From: Candidatus Sphingomonas colombiensis
GTDB lineage: Bacteria; Pseudomonadota; Alphaproteobacteria; Sphingomonadales; Sphingomonadaceae
DNA: 64,000 nt
Direction: 5' to 3'
Assembly: GCA_029202845.1 (NCBI GenBank)
Contig: CP119315.1
Span: forward strand, 1,061,501 to 1,125,500
The number at the start of each line of letters is the position of its first letter. Positions within the stretch are counted from its first letter, which is position 1. Positions 1 through 9,592 of the stretch are shown here, piece after piece. A model generated the notes under the pieces. That model saw nothing but the letters and a program-made list of their open reading frames with translations, made no database searches and was not told the origin of the DNA. The position numbers and the translations under genes were made by a program.

Positions 1-204
1 GCCGGCATGACGCCGGCCGCCGCGATTCGCGCCGCGACCGTTTCCGCCGCAGACGCGCTGGGCCGTGACGACATCGGCTCGATCACCCCGGGCAAGCGCG
101 CCGACATCATCGCGGTCAGCGGTTCGCCGCTGGAGGACGTGACCCGGCTGGAGAACGTCGCGTTCGTGATGCATCAAGGCGTGGTCGCGAGCGGCGCGCA
201 GTAA
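1..204 (+). CDS. Amidohydrolase, C-terminal fragment (cut by window edge)
   Basis: The reading frame is open from base 1, so the gene starts upstream of the window and only its last 67 codons are seen. They match the C-terminal segment of metal-dependent amidohydrolases of the imidazolonepropionase-like/prolidase group: an AGMTP..AIRAAT helix, an AA..LG..DDIGSI loop, the PGKRADIIAV motif that closes the composite beta-sandwich, and the final LE.V.FVM..G strand. The metal-binding residues lie outside the window, so the substrate cannot be deduced. A strong terminator hairpin follows. Confidence 0.8.
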   Translation, partial: AGMTPAAAIRAATVSAADALGRDDIGSITPGKRADIIAVSGSPLEDVTRLENVAFVMHQGVVASGAQ

Positions 205-230
205 CGCGCCGATCCGTTCCTGATTGAATG

Positions 231-288
231 GCCGCCGCCCGGTGCGGCCCGCTGGTCAGCCGGCGGGTCGCGCCGGGCGCGGCTTTTT
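231..288 (+). terminator. Rho-independent terminator after the amidohydrolase gene
   Basis: A long GC-rich inverted repeat (left arm from 231, right arm ending at 283) has an inner stem of about 16 pairs including two GU pairs, and an outer GCCGC/GCGGC extension with one bulged C. It is followed directly by five T residues (284-288), the standard layout of an intrinsic terminator. Confidence 0.8.
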
Positions 289-375
289 CGCACTTGTCGA
301 TTCTCACGCGGCCCCGGCGTTGTCCTCAGCGATTTTGCCCCTTATCGCGGGGCGATTTTCCGACTGGAGTGATTC

Positions 376-615
376 ATGACCGACAATGTTTCCGCCGAAC
401 AGCTGCGCCAGTTCATCGAGCGCATCGAGCGGCTGGAGGAAGAGAAGAAGGCGTTCGCCGACGATATCCGGGACGTCTATGCCGAAGCCAAGTCGACCGG
501 CTTCGACGGAAAAACGATGCGCGCGATCGTCCGCTTGCGTAAGATGGAAAAGCATCACCGCGACGAAGCGGATGCGCTGCTGGAGCTCTATCGTCAGGCG
601 CTGGGCATGATCTGA
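376..615 (+). CDS. gapR: GapR-like nucleoid-associated protein (DUF2312)
   Basis: This 79-residue protein is a full-length DUF2312 member. It has the N-terminal coiled-coil helix (QLRQFIERIERLEEEKK), the DIRDVYAEAK..GFD segment and the basic R-lined region ending in a helix with LRKMEKH. In Caulobacter the family member GapR binds AT-rich, overtwisted DNA ahead of replication forks and RNA polymerase and is needed for normal replication. The start is set by a GGAG site 8-10 bases upstream. It stands alone, with a terminator before it and the GST gene 29 bases after it. The family assignment is secure; the function is carried over from Caulobacter. Confidence 0.9.
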   Translation: MTDNVSAEQLRQFIERIERLEEEKKAFADDIRDVYAEAKSTGFDGKTMRAIVRLRKMEKHHRDEADALLELYRQALGMI

Positions 616-644
616 CCCGGCCGGACGAAGGGAAGGAGAGAAAG

Positions 645-1295
645 ATGCATATCTACGGTTCGCTTGCTTCTCCCTTCGTCCAGCGCGTGCTGATGGCGGC
701 ACGCGCCAAGGGGCATGAAATCGCGGTCGTGTCGCCACCGGGCGCCGGCATGCAATCCAGCGAATTCCGCGCGATCAGCCCGATGGGGCGTGTTCCCGTG
801 CTGGAACTGGATAGCGGCGAGCATCTGTGCGAATCGGCCGCGCTAATCGGCTATCTCGACGACACGCTCGATGGCCCGGCACTGCTGCCGGCCGATCCGC
901 TCGCCCGTGCGCGGGTTCGCGAGTTGGAAGCACTGGCGATCGGCGAGATCGCCGTCGGGCTCCGCCCGATCATGGCACATGTCGTATTCCATCGTAGCGA
1001 TGCGCCGGAGGTGGTCGCCGCCGCCCATGCCACGATCGCGCTCGGGCTGGATGCGCTCGATCGGCTGATCCCGGATGGTCCCGCCGTCGCGCCGACGCTG
1101 GCCGATTGTGCGCTGGTGCCGGTGCTCGGGCTGGCACGCCTGATCGATCCCGTCGCGAACACCTGGCCAGCGATCACCCGGCGCGAGCGCGTCGCGAATT
1201 ATTTCGCGCGGGCACTGCTGCATCCAATCGCGCGGCGATCGATCGACGAGATGGAAGCCGGTTTTGCCGCGATTCGCGCGCGCGCCGCGGGCTGA
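645..1295 (+). CDS. Glutathione S-transferase family protein
   Basis: The protein has 216 residues, the usual GST length. The N-terminal thioredoxin-like domain (about residues 1-80) carries the cis-Pro motif GRVPVLELDSGEHLCESAAL, where Pro and the E-S-A glutathione contacts are recognisable, followed by IGYLDD. The rest is the all-helical C-terminal domain. The start has GGAGAG 8 bases upstream. The N-terminal catalytic Ser/Tyr/Cys is uncertain; Ser9 or Ser6 in YGSLASPF is possible. The class and substrate cannot be named. Confidence 0.85.
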   Translation: MHIYGSLASPFVQRVLMAARAKGHEIAVVSPPGAGMQSSEFRAISPMGRVPVLELDSGEHLCESAALIGYLDDTLDGPALLPADPLARARVRELEALAIGEIAVGLRPIMAHVVFHRSDAPEVVAAAHATIALGLDALDRLIPDGPAVAPTLADCALVPVLGLARLIDPVANTWPAITRRERVANYFARALLHPIARRSIDEMEAGFAAIRARAAG

Positions 1296-1298
1296 GCG

Positions 1299-2594
1299 CT
1301 AAGCCGGGCTCACCAGCAGCTTGTCGATGCGCCGCCCGTCGAGATCGACCACCTCGAACCGCCAGCCCTGCTCGACGAAACTCTCACCTTCGGCCGGGAG
1401 GCGGCGCAGCACCGCGAGCGCCAGACCGGCGGCGGTAGCGTAATCGCGATCCTCGGGCAGATCGATGCCAAGCCGCTCGGCCAGCAGATCCGCTGCCATC
1501 GTACCGGCGACGAGCAACGATCCGTCATCGCGTTCGACGACAGAGGGGCCATCCTCCTCATCCGCGTCCGACGCAAACTCCCCCGCAATCGCCGCGAGCA
1601 GATTGGCCGGTGTGACGATACCCTCGAAATGCCCGTATTCGTCGTGGATCAGCGCCATCGGCACCTCCGCCCGGCGCAAGGCGTCCAGCGCATCCATCGC
1701 GTCGATCTGATCGATCACCACCGGCGCCTTGCGCACCAGCTTGGCGAGATCCAGCGTTTCTCCCCGGAACAACGCGGCGGCGATGTCGCGCGATTGCACC
1801 ACGCCGATCACCGCGTCGATCGATCCTTCGGCCACCGGCAGGCGGCTGTGCGAATTGGCGAGCAGACGCGCGCGAATACCGGCATCGTCCAACCCCACAT
1901 CGAGCCAGTCGACCTCCGTACGCGGCGTCATCACCTCGCGCACCGGGCGATCCGCCAGGCGCACCACGCCCGAGATTATCGAGCGCTCATGCTCCTCGAT
2001 CACGCCGGATTTTGATGCCTCCGCCACGATCAGGTGCAATTCCTCCGCCGTCACCTGATCCTCGCTCTCGCGATTGAGGCGCAGCAGCCGGAAAACGAGC
2101 GCGCTGGTCGAATCGAGCAGCCACACGATCGGCTTGGCTCCCACCGCGAGCCACATCATCGGTACCGCGACGACCGCCGCGATCGGCTCCGGCGAGCGCA
2201 GCGCGATCTGTTTCGGCACCAGCTCGCCGATGATCAGCGACGCGAAGGTCGTGAGGCCGATCACCAGCGCGAAGCCGGCACTTTCCGCCACGTGATGGCT
2301 CAGCCCCAGCGCTTCGAGCCGGGCGGCGGTGGGGTGGCCGAGACTCGCGCCGGAATAAGCGCCAGCAAGCACGCCGATCAGCGTGATGCCGATCTGCACG
2401 GTGGAAAGGAACTTGCCCGGATCGGCCGCCAGCACGGCCGCGGCGCGCGCGCCAGACTTGCCGGCACGCGCCATCGCCTCCAGCCGCGCCTTGCGCGCGG
2501 AGACGATCGCCAGTTCGCTCATCGCGAAAACGCCGTTGAGCGCCACCAGCGCCAGAATGATAAGGACGTCGATCCAGGGGAACGGCGGTAACAT
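1299..2594 (-). CDS. Hemolysin/CNNM-type transporter with CBS pair and CorC domain
   Basis: A 431-residue membrane protein of the HlyC/CorC (CNNM) family, proposed to move or sense Mg2+/Co2+ in the inner membrane. Order of parts: a DUF21 transmembrane domain (about residues 1-200, starting WIDVLIILALVALNGVFA, with the conserved small-residue loop ELVPKQIAL), a CBS pair (about 210-330, containing REVMTPRTEVDWL) and the C-terminal CorC_HlyC ligand domain ending near the stop. I start at the ATG before LPPFPWIDV because the longer reading adds only eight residues from a TTG. It converges with the GST gene with a three-base gap. Confidence 0.88.
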   Translation of the reverse strand: MLPPFPWIDVLIILALVALNGVFAMSELAIVSARKARLEAMARAGKSGARAAAVLAADPGKFLSTVQIGITLIGVLAGAYSGASLGHPTAARLEALGLSHHVAESAGFALVIGLTTFASLIIGELVPKQIALRSPEPIAAVVAVPMMWLAVGAKPIVWLLDSTSALVFRLLRLNRESEDQVTAEELHLIVAEASKSGVIEEHERSIISGVVRLADRPVREVMTPRTEVDWLDVGLDDAGIRARLLANSHSRLPVAEGSIDAVIGVVQSRDIAAALFRGETLDLAKLVRKAPVVIDQIDAMDALDALRRAEVPMALIHDEYGHFEGIVTPANLLAAIAGEFASDADEEDGPSVVERDDGSLLVAGTMAADLLAERLGIDLPEDRDYATAAGLALAVLRRLPAEGESFVEQGWRFEVVDLDGRRIDKLLVSPA

Positions 2595-2727
2595 GGTCAC
2601 CGCATCTCTTGACGACAAATCGCGGCGACGACAACTGCTGTCGTCATTGCCGGTTCATCACGAAGGCGGAACAAGTCGCCGGATGCGCGGGTTCACCCCG
2701 CCGATGAGAAGACATAAAGGGAGCAAG

Positions 2728-3414
2728 ATGACTTTTCGTTCGAAGATCGCCACGGGCGCCCTGCTCGCCGCGCTCACCATGACGACCGCCGCCTGCACCA
2801 CCGATCCGGATACGGGGCAGCAGCGCCTTTCCAAGACCGCGATCGGCGGCATCGGCGGCGCATTGGGCGGCTATCTGCTGGGCGATCTCGTCGGCGGGCG
2901 GCATGACCGCACGGAAAAGATCGTTGGCGCGGGCATCGGCGGCGTCGCGGGCGCGGCTATCGGCGCTTATATGGACAAACAGGAGCGCGAACTGCGCCAG
3001 CGCACCGCCGGCACCGATGTGCAGGTGATCCGTCAGGGCGACGATCTGCTGCTCAACATCCCGTCGGGCGTGAACTTCGCGCATGACAGCGCGGCGGTGG
3101 AGCCGCGGTTTCAGCGGACGCTGGATCAGGTGGCCAGTGTGCTTTCAGATCGCCAGAACGATCGCACCTATGTTGACGTTTACGGTCACACTGACTCCAC
3201 CGGCAGTGCCACATACAACCAGGGCCTGTCGGAGCGGCGTGCCGCTGCGGTGGCGCTCTATCTCGAATCGCGTGGCGTAGCGGCGGCGCGTGTCGCGACT
3301 CGCGGCTTCGGCATGACCCAGCCGATCGCCTCGAACGAAACCGAAGAGGGCAAGGCGCAGAACCGCCGCGTCGAGATCAAGATCGTGCCGATCGCGCAAA
3401 GCGATATCGGCTGA
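2728..3414 (+). CDS. OmpA-family outer-membrane lipoprotein with glycine zipper
   Basis: This 228-residue lipoprotein resembles the YiaD/Pal-like group. Residues 1-22 form a signal peptide ending in a lipobox-like TAAC, so Cys would be lipidated. Residues about 35-80 form a glycine-zipper pair (GGIGGALGG.., GIGGVAGAAIGAYM). The C-terminal OmpA peptidoglycan-binding domain has VDVYGHTDSTGS.. and the LSERRAAAV helix. A GGGAG site precedes this ATG at 2728. A much longer upstream frame is open but overlaps the divergent transporter and lacks a signal peptide. It probably ties the outer membrane to peptidoglycan. Confidence 0.88.
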   Translation: MTFRSKIATGALLAALTMTTAACTTDPDTGQQRLSKTAIGGIGGALGGYLLGDLVGGRHDRTEKIVGAGIGGVAGAAIGAYMDKQERELRQRTAGTDVQVIRQGDDLLLNIPSGVNFAHDSAAVEPRFQRTLDQVASVLSDRQNDRTYVDVYGHTDSTGSATYNQGLSERRAAAVALYLESRGVAAARVATRGFGMTQPIASNETEEGKAQNRRVEIKIVPIAQSDIG

Positions 3415-3426
3415 TGGTGCGCGCCG

Positions 3427-4305
3427 TCACTTATCGGTGACGGCGGCGTTCCTGACGATCACCTCCGCCAGCCGCTCGACCAGCGGATGCGCGAGCAGCC
3501 CCGCATCGGCGGCGAGCAGCCCCAGTTCGCGCGCATGATCGAATTCGGCGAGCGGGCGCATCACCACCCCCTCCCCGCCGAACGATGCCGGCGCGACCGT
3601 CACCCCCAGCCCCGCCGCGACCAGCGCATGCGCGCGATCGTCGCTGGTGGTGCGCGCGGGGAAAAAGGGCCGCACGCCGCGCGCGGTGAAATACCGGCTC
3701 GTCTCGCCGAGCAGCTCGCAATGCCGGCGCACGATCATCCGCTCGTCGACCAGCTCCTCGGCGGTGATCTCATCGCGCCCGCTCAACGGATGCGAGGCGG
3801 AGAGCGCCATCAGATAGCGTTCGCGCAGGATCGACGTCGCCGCGAAACGCGGGTTGCCGCGCATAATGCCGAGCGCCACGTCGATCCGCCCACGCGTCAA
3901 CCGATCGACCAGTTCGCGTTCGCGCCCCTCGACCAGCTCCACCTCTTCGCCATCGCGCGGCAGCGACGCGACGAAACCGGCGACCCATCGCGTCGGCGCG
4001 CTCGCCAGCACCCCGATCCGCAACCGCCCCGCGACCCGCGCCGCGCCCGCCTCGCGCTCCGCCAGCGCGAACTCAGCCTCGATCCGCCGCGCGCGCGCGA
4101 CGAGCCGCGCGCCGGCCTCCGTCAACTCCACGCGGCGATTGGTGCGGGTGAACAATTGCCGCCCGAGCGACACCTCCAGCTTGGCAATCCCGGCGGAGAG
4201 CGTGGGCTGTGACACATTGCATGCGATCGCCGCGCGCGAGAAATTGCCCTGATCGATCACCGCAAGGAAATAGCGCAGCAGATAGCGGTCAATCATAGAC
4301 GCCAT
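3427..4305 (-). CDS. LysR-family transcriptional regulator
   Basis: The protein has 292 residues, the standard LTTR size. The N-terminal winged helix-turn-helix (residues about 5-63) reads LLRYFLAVIDQGNFSRAA then CNVSQPTLSAGIAKLE. The rest is the periplasmic-binding-protein-like effector domain. The gene is divergent from ivd with 83 bases between the two starts, the usual layout when the LysR protein controls the neighbour. Control of the leucine-degradation operon is therefore likely but is an inference; the effector is unknown. A start three codons further in (ATG ATT GAT) is equally possible. Confidence 0.85.
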   Translation of the reverse strand: MASMIDRYLLRYFLAVIDQGNFSRAAIACNVSQPTLSAGIAKLEVSLGRQLFTRTNRRVELTEAGARLVARARRIEAEFALAEREAGAARVAGRLRIGVLASAPTRWVAGFVASLPRDGEEVELVEGRERELVDRLTRGRIDVALGIMRGNPRFAATSILRERYLMALSASHPLSGRDEITAEELVDERMIVRRHCELLGETSRYFTARGVRPFFPARTTSDDRAHALVAAGLGVTVAPASFGGEGVVMRPLAEFDHARELGLLAADAGLLAHPLVERLAEVIVRNAAVTDK

Positions 4306-4388
4306 CTATAATATGCCGCGTTGCGTTTCAATTTTCCTCGCGGTCGCCGGGCGGCTAAACAGTTCGCATTCAAGGCGGAGAGAAAACG

Positions 4389-5540
4389 GTGGACGACCTG
4401 CATTCACTCGGCGAGACCGCCGACATGATCCGTGAGACGACGCGGCGCTTCGCCGCCGACCGGATCGCCCCGATCGCCGCCGAGATTGACCGCGACGACA
4501 GCTTTCCCCGCCACCTGTGGCCGGAAATGGGCGCGCTGGGCCTGCACGGCGTGACGGTTGAGGAAGAATATGGCGGGCTGGCGCTCGGCTATCTCGACCA
4601 TGTCGTCGCCGTCGAGGAAGTGAGCCGCGCCTCCGCGTCGATCGGCCTCAGCTATGGCGCGCATTCCAATCTGTGCGTCAACCAGATCCGCCGCTGGGGC
4701 AACCCGGAGCAGAAGGCGAAATATCTGCCCAAGCTGGTATCGGGCGAACATGTCGGCAGCCTCGCCATGTCTGAGGCTTCGGCCGGTTCGGATGTGGTGT
4801 CGATGAAGCTGCGCGCCGATCGCGTCGATGGCGGCTGGCGGCTCAATGGCACCAAATTCTGGATCACCAACGCGGCCTATGCCGACACTTTGGTCGTCTA
4901 TGCGAAGTCCACGCCCGATGCGGGATCGCGCGGCATCACCGCTTTCCTGATCGAAAAGGATTTCGCCGGTTTCTCGATCGGTCAGAAGATCGACAAGATG
5001 GGGATGCGCGGCTCGCCCACGGCGGAGCTGGTTTTCGACGATTGCTTCGTGCCGGATGAAAACGTCATGGGTCCGGAGAATGGCGGCGTCGGCGTGCTGA
5101 TGTCCGGCCTCGATTACGAGCGCGTCGTACTGTCCGGCATCCAGCTCGGCATCATGCAGGCGTGCCTCGACGTCGTGCTGCCCTATGTTCGCGAGCGTCA
5201 CCAGTTCGGAAAAGCCATCGGCAGCTTCCAGCTGATGCAGGCCAAGGTGGCGGACATGTATGTCGCGCTCAATTCGGCGCGGGCCTATGTCTATGCGGTG
5301 GCGAAGGCATGTGACGCCGGGCGCACCACGCGATTCGACGCGGCGGGCGCGATCCTGCTCGCCTCCGAAAGCGCGGTGAAGGTGTCTGGCGAGGCGATCC
5401 AGGCGCTCGGCGGCGCCGGCTATACCAAGGACTGGCCGGTCGAACGCTATTGGCGCGACGCCAAGCTGCTCGACATCGGCGCGGGGACGAACGAGATTCG
5501 CCGCATGCTGGTCGGCCGCGAACTGGTGGGGGCGGCATGA
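4389..5540 (+). CDS. ivd: Isovaleryl-CoA dehydrogenase
   Basis: A 383-residue FAD flavoenzyme that oxidises isovaleryl-CoA to 3-methylcrotonyl-CoA in leucine breakdown, passing electrons to ETF. Seen in sequence: acyl-CoA dehydrogenase signatures AMSEASAGSDVVSMKL and Q.LGGAGYTKDWPVER.WRDAK, and the catalytic Glu in the isovaleryl-specific DYERVVLSG motif. The N-terminal EEYGGLALGYLDH and SYGAHSNLCVNQI stretches are also typical. It starts at GTG with GGAGAG upstream and ends in an ATGA overlap with the damaged carboxylase beta gene. It is intact, although the next two enzymes of the pathway are not. Confidence 0.93.
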   Translation: MDDLHSLGETADMIRETTRRFAADRIAPIAAEIDRDDSFPRHLWPEMGALGLHGVTVEEEYGGLALGYLDHVVAVEEVSRASASIGLSYGAHSNLCVNQIRRWGNPEQKAKYLPKLVSGEHVGSLAMSEASAGSDVVSMKLRADRVDGGWRLNGTKFWITNAAYADTLVVYAKSTPDAGSRGITAFLIEKDFAGFSIGQKIDKMGMRGSPTAELVFDDCFVPDENVMGPENGGVGVLMSGLDYERVVLSGIQLGIMQACLDVVLPYVRERHQFGKAIGSFQLMQAKVADMYVALNSARAYVYAVAKACDAGRTTRFDAAGAILLASESAVKVSGEAIQALGGAGYTKDWPVERYWRDAKLLDIGAGTNEIRRMLVGRELVGAA

Positions 5541-7138
5541 GCGCCCCCGTCCTCGACACGAAACTGTCGACGGAGAGCGCCGATTTCCGCGCCAACGCAG
5601 CGCATAACCGCGCGCTGGCCGAGCAGCTCCGCGCTGACGTGGCAAAGGCGGCGCTGGGCGGCAACGAGAAGAGCCGCGAGCGCCACACGTCGCGCGGCAA
5701 ACTCCTTCCACGAGAACGCGTCGAGCGGCTGCTCGATCCCGGCTCGCCGTTTCTGGAGATCGGCCAGCTTACCGCCAACGATCTTTACGGCGGCGAGGTG
5801 CCGGGCGCGGGGATGATCGCCGGGATCGGCCGCGTCGCCGGCCGTCGAGTGCATGATCGTCTGCAACGATGCGACGGTCAAGGGCGGCACCTATTATCCG
5901 CTGACCGTGAAGAAGCATCTGCGCGCGCAGGAGATCGCGCGAGGAAAACCGGCTGCCCTGCATCTATCTCGTCGATTCCGGCGGCGCGAACCTGCCGCAT
6001 CAGGCCGAGGTCTTTCCCGATCGCGAGCATTTCGGGCGGATCTTCTTCAATCAGGCGAACATGTCTGCGAAGGGCATCCCGCAGATCGCCGTGCGTGATG
6101 GGCAGCTGCACCGCCGGGGGCGCCTATGTGCCCGCGATGTCGGACGAGACGGTGATCGTGCGCAAGCAGGGCACGATCTTCCTCGCCGGGCCGCCGCTGG
6201 TGAAGGCCGCGACGGGCGAGGAAATCTCCGCCGAGGAGCTTGGCGGGGCGGAGACGCACGGCCGCAAATCCGGCGTCGTCGATCATGTCGCGGAGAATGA
6301 CGAGCACGCGCTGACGATCGTGCGCGATATCGTCTCCACGCTCCAGCCGCAGGTGCCGGCGAACGTCAACCAGCGCAGCCGCGCCCGCCGAAATTCTCGC
6401 CCGAAGAGCTGTACGGTATTGTGCCGCAGGACGTGCGCGCACCCTATGACGTGCATGAGGTGATCGCGCGGCTGGTCGACGGCAGCGAGTTTCACGAGTT
6501 CAAAGCGCTCTATGGCTCCAGCCTCGTCTGCGGCTTCGCGCATATCTGGGAATGCCGGTCGCGATCCTCGCCAATAATGGCGTGCTGTTCAGCGAAAGCG
6601 CGGTGAAGGGGGCGCATTTCATCGAACTGGCGTGCCAGCGGCGCATCCCTTTGCTGTTCCTCCAGAACATCTCCGGCTTCATGGTCGGGGGCAAATATGA
6701 GGCGGAGGGATCGCCAAGCATGGCGCGAAGCTCGTCACCGCCGTCGCTACCGCCACCGTCCCGAAGATCACATTGCTGATCGGCGGCAGCTTCGGCGCGG
6801 GCAATTACGGCATGTGCGGCCGGGCCTATTCCCCGCGCTTCCTGTTCACCTGGCCCAACAGCCGGATCAGCGTGATGGGTGGCGAACAGGCGGCGAGCGT
6901 GCTCGCCACCGTCCACCGCGATGCCGACAAATGGACGCCGGAGGAAACCGAGGCGTTCAAGGCCCCGATCCGCCAGCGTTACGAGGATGAGGGCAATCCA
7001 TGGCACGCCACCGCGCGGCTGTGGGACGATGGGATCGTCGATCCGGCGCAGACCCGCGACGTGCTCGGCCTCGCGCTCGCCGCGACGCTCAACGCCCCTA
7101 TCCCCGATGCCCCGCGCTTCGGCGTGTTCCGGATGTGA
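5537..7138 (+). pseudogene. liuB: Methylcrotonyl-CoA carboxylase beta (carboxyltransferase) subunit, multiply frameshifted
   Basis: Pieces in all three forward frames join into one carboxyltransferase of about 530 residues: MSAPVLDTKLS.., then CMIVCNDATVKGGTYYPLT, then LPCIYLVDSGGANLPHQAE, then MGSCTAGGAYVPAMSDE, then FSPEELYGIVPQDVRAPYD, then MPVAILANNGVLFSES, then IAKHGAKLVTAVATATVPK and GGSFGAGNYGMCGRAYSPRF to the end. Six single-base lesions are placed by eye: extra C near 5846, missing base near 5940, extra C near 6094, missing base near 6380, missing G near 6549, missing G near 6710. The last 430 bases are clean. The intact enzyme would carboxylate 3-methylcrotonyl-CoA with the alpha subunit. 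Either true decay or sequence error. Confidence 0.85.
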
Positions 7139-7149
7139 TTGGAGAAGCC

Positions 7150-7626
7150 ATGATCGCCCCGCTGTTCGCCCTGCTGCTTCAGGTCACCCCCGTCGCCCCG
7201 ATCGTGAAGGGCACCGCGCTGCCCCCTCCCGGTGAGGAACAGGAGGTGCTCGCCGTCGCCAACAATCTGTTCGAGACGCTGACCGCGCGGGACAAGGCGA
7301 AGGCGCTCACCTTCTTCCGCGCCGATGGCGCCGCGCAGGCGGTGGTGGAAAAGGCCGATGGCACGCGCAGCTATCGCCACATGACATGGCAGCAGTTCAT
7401 CGGCGGCATCCCGGATAGCGGCCCCAAATTCGTCGAGCGGCTCACCAACCCCGCGGTCGAGATCGATGGCGATATCGCGATGATCTGGAGCGATTATGTC
7501 GCCACGATCGACGGCAAGGTGAACCATTGCGGCGTCAATCACTTCGATCTCGTGCGCGAGGGCGGCCAATGGAAAATCCTCAACATCACCTGGACCCAAC
7601 GCACCACGGGATGCCCGGCGGCATGA
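7150..7626 (+). CDS. Secreted NTF2-like (SnoaL/DUF4440-type) protein
   Basis: A 158-residue protein with a short hydrophobic N-terminus (IAPLFALLLQVTPVAP) that could be a signal peptide. The rest resembles the NTF2-like fold: an early helix (LAVANNLFETLTARD), a GPKFVERLTNPAVEIDGDIAMIW strand region and a C-terminal NHFDLVREGGQWKILNITW strand pair typical of SnoaL/lumazine-binding-like proteins. A GGAGAAG site lies 4 bases before the ATG. It sits inside the leucine operon where many relatives carry methylglutaconyl-CoA hydratase. It is intact between two broken genes. Function unknown. Confidence 0.75.
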   Translation: MIAPLFALLLQVTPVAPIVKGTALPPPGEEQEVLAVANNLFETLTARDKAKALTFFRADGAAQAVVEKADGTRSYRHMTWQQFIGGIPDSGPKFVERLTNPAVEIDGDIAMIWSDYVATIDGKVNHCGVNHFDLVREGGQWKILNITWTQRTTGCPAA

Positions 7627-9592
7627 TAAAATCGCTCCTCATCGCCAATCGCGGCGAGATCGCCTGCCGCGTCATCCGCACCGCGCGGCGATGGGCATCC
7701 GCACGGTGGCCGTCTATTCCGATGCCGATGCGCAGGCGCTGCATGTCCGGCAAGGCCGACGAGGCGGTGCATATCGGCCCCTCGCCCGCGCGCGAAAGCT
7801 ATCTGCGTCGGCGACGCATCATCGCCGCCGCAGCGGGACCGGCGCGGAAGCGATCCATCCCGGCTACGGCTTCCTGTCCGAGAACGCCGATTTCGCGCCA
7901 GCGTGACTGGACGCCGGGCTCGTCTGCGTCGGCCCGCCGCGCCAGCGATCCGCGCCATGGGCCTGAAGGACGCCGCCAAGCGCTGATGCGAAGCCGGCGT
8001 GCCGGTGACGCCCGGCTATCACGGCGACGAGCAGGACGCTCCGTAGCGGCTCGAAGCGAGGCCGCGCGATCGGCTATCCCGTGCTGATCAAGGCGGTGGC
8101 CGGCGGCGGCGGCAAGGGCATGCGCCGCGTCGATGCAGCCGACGATTTCGCCGACGCGCTGCTCGCTGCCAGCGCGAGGCCGGCCGCTCTTCGGCGACGA
8201 CCGCGTGCTGCTCGAGAAATACATTCTCTCGCCGCGCCACATCGAGGTGCAGGTGTTCGGCGACAGCCACGGCAATGTCGTCCATCTGTTCGAGCGCGAC
8301 TGCTCGCTCCAGCGCCGCCACCAGAAGGTGATCGAGGAAGCGCCTGCCCCCGGCATGGACGAGGCGACCCGCGTCGGCGATCTGGCGGCGCGGCAGGCCG
8401 CCCGCGCGGTCGACTATGTCGGCGCCGGCACGATCGAGTTCATCGCCGACGCGCGCGAGGGCCTCGGCGCCGACCGCTTCTGGTTCATGGAGATGAACAC
8501 GCGGCTTCAGGTCGAGCATCCGGTGACCGAGGAGATCACGGGGTCGATCTCGTCGAATGGCAATTCCGCGTCGCAGCCGGCGAGCCGCTGCCGAAACGGC
8601 AGGACGAACTGTCGATCAACGGCTGGGCGATCGAGGCGCGGCTGTATGCGGAAGATCCGGCGAAGGGATTTTTGCCTTCGACCGGGCGGCTGGAGCATCT
8701 GGTGTTCGAGCGGCAGATGCCGCCGCTGGCCCTGCTCGACGCGATCGAGGCAGGCGGCTTCACCGGAAATCCGACGGATTGGACGCCACCCGCGCCGCTA
8801 CGGGTTGAAACCGGCGTCGAGGCCGGCTCCGAAGTATCGCCCTTCTACGATCCGATGATCGCCAAACTGGTCGTTCACGCTGGCGATAGAGAAACGACGC
8901 TCGCCCGGCTGGCCGATGTCTGCGCGCAGGTCGAGGTCTGGCCGGTCCGGACCAACGCCGCATTCCTTGCGCGGCTGCTGCGCGAACCGGCATTTATCGC
9001 GGGCGACGTAACGACCGGGTTCATCGCCGCGCGCGGCGACGAATTGACGCAGGCTCCGCCGCTTCCCGAAGCGTGGCGGCGACATGCCCTGACGCTCGCG
9101 TCCGAAGGGTTGAGCGGGGCGTGGCCGATCGGCAACGCGCTTGCCGGGTTCAGGGCCAATGCCTCCAAACGCGCCACAGCGGCGCTTGTCGTTGACGGTG
9201 CGGTGATCGATACGCCGCTGCCGCTCGAAACGTTCGGCGAGATATTCAGCGACGAAAGCTTCTCGAGCGCCTTCATCCGCGACGGCGAGGAATTCATCCT
9301 GTTCGCGGAGGGAGCGCCGCACCGCGCCGGGCTCGCGGTTCGGGGCAACGCAAGCGCCACCGCCGCAGATGGCGCGATCCTCTCGCCGATGCCGGGGCGC
9401 GTCATCGCGGTGGAGGTCGCGGCCGGCGATACGGTCACCAAGGGCCAGAAGCTCGTCACGCTGGAGGCGATGAAGATGGAGCATTCGCTCGTCGCCCCGT
9501 TCGACGGCACGGTAGCCGAGTTGAACGCCACCGATGGCGGTCAGGTCAGCGAGGGCGCGTTGCTGGTGCGGATCGAGCGCGCGGAGGGATGA
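7623..9592 (+). pseudogene. liuD: Methylcrotonyl-CoA carboxylase alpha (biotin) subunit, multiply frameshifted
   Basis: The start overlaps the previous stop (ATGA). Segments in different frames rebuild a biotin carboxylase: IANRGEIACRVIRTARR, MGIRTVAVYSDADAQALHV, ADEAVHIGPSPARESYL, TGAEAIHPGYGFLSENADF, AVAGGGGKGMRRVDA, then DDRVLLEKYILSPRHIEVQV to NTRLQVEHPVTEEITG. From about 8535 one frame runs cleanly to the end and includes the biotinyl-lysine motif EAMKMEH near 9475. At least eight lesions lie between 7688 and 8535, including in-frame TGA and TAG codons near 7906 and 8044. ATP-grasp carboxylation of biotin would be lost. Confidence 0.85.

Noticed and set aside
2383..2727. N-terminal extension of the OmpA lipoprotein
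   Set aside because: Overlaps the divergent transporter, lacks a signal peptide, and the ATG at 2728 has a strong ribosome site followed by a lipoprotein signal.
4306..4388. LysR binding site between LysR and ivd
   Set aside because: I looked for T-N11-A palindromes; several partial matches but no clear inverted repeat.
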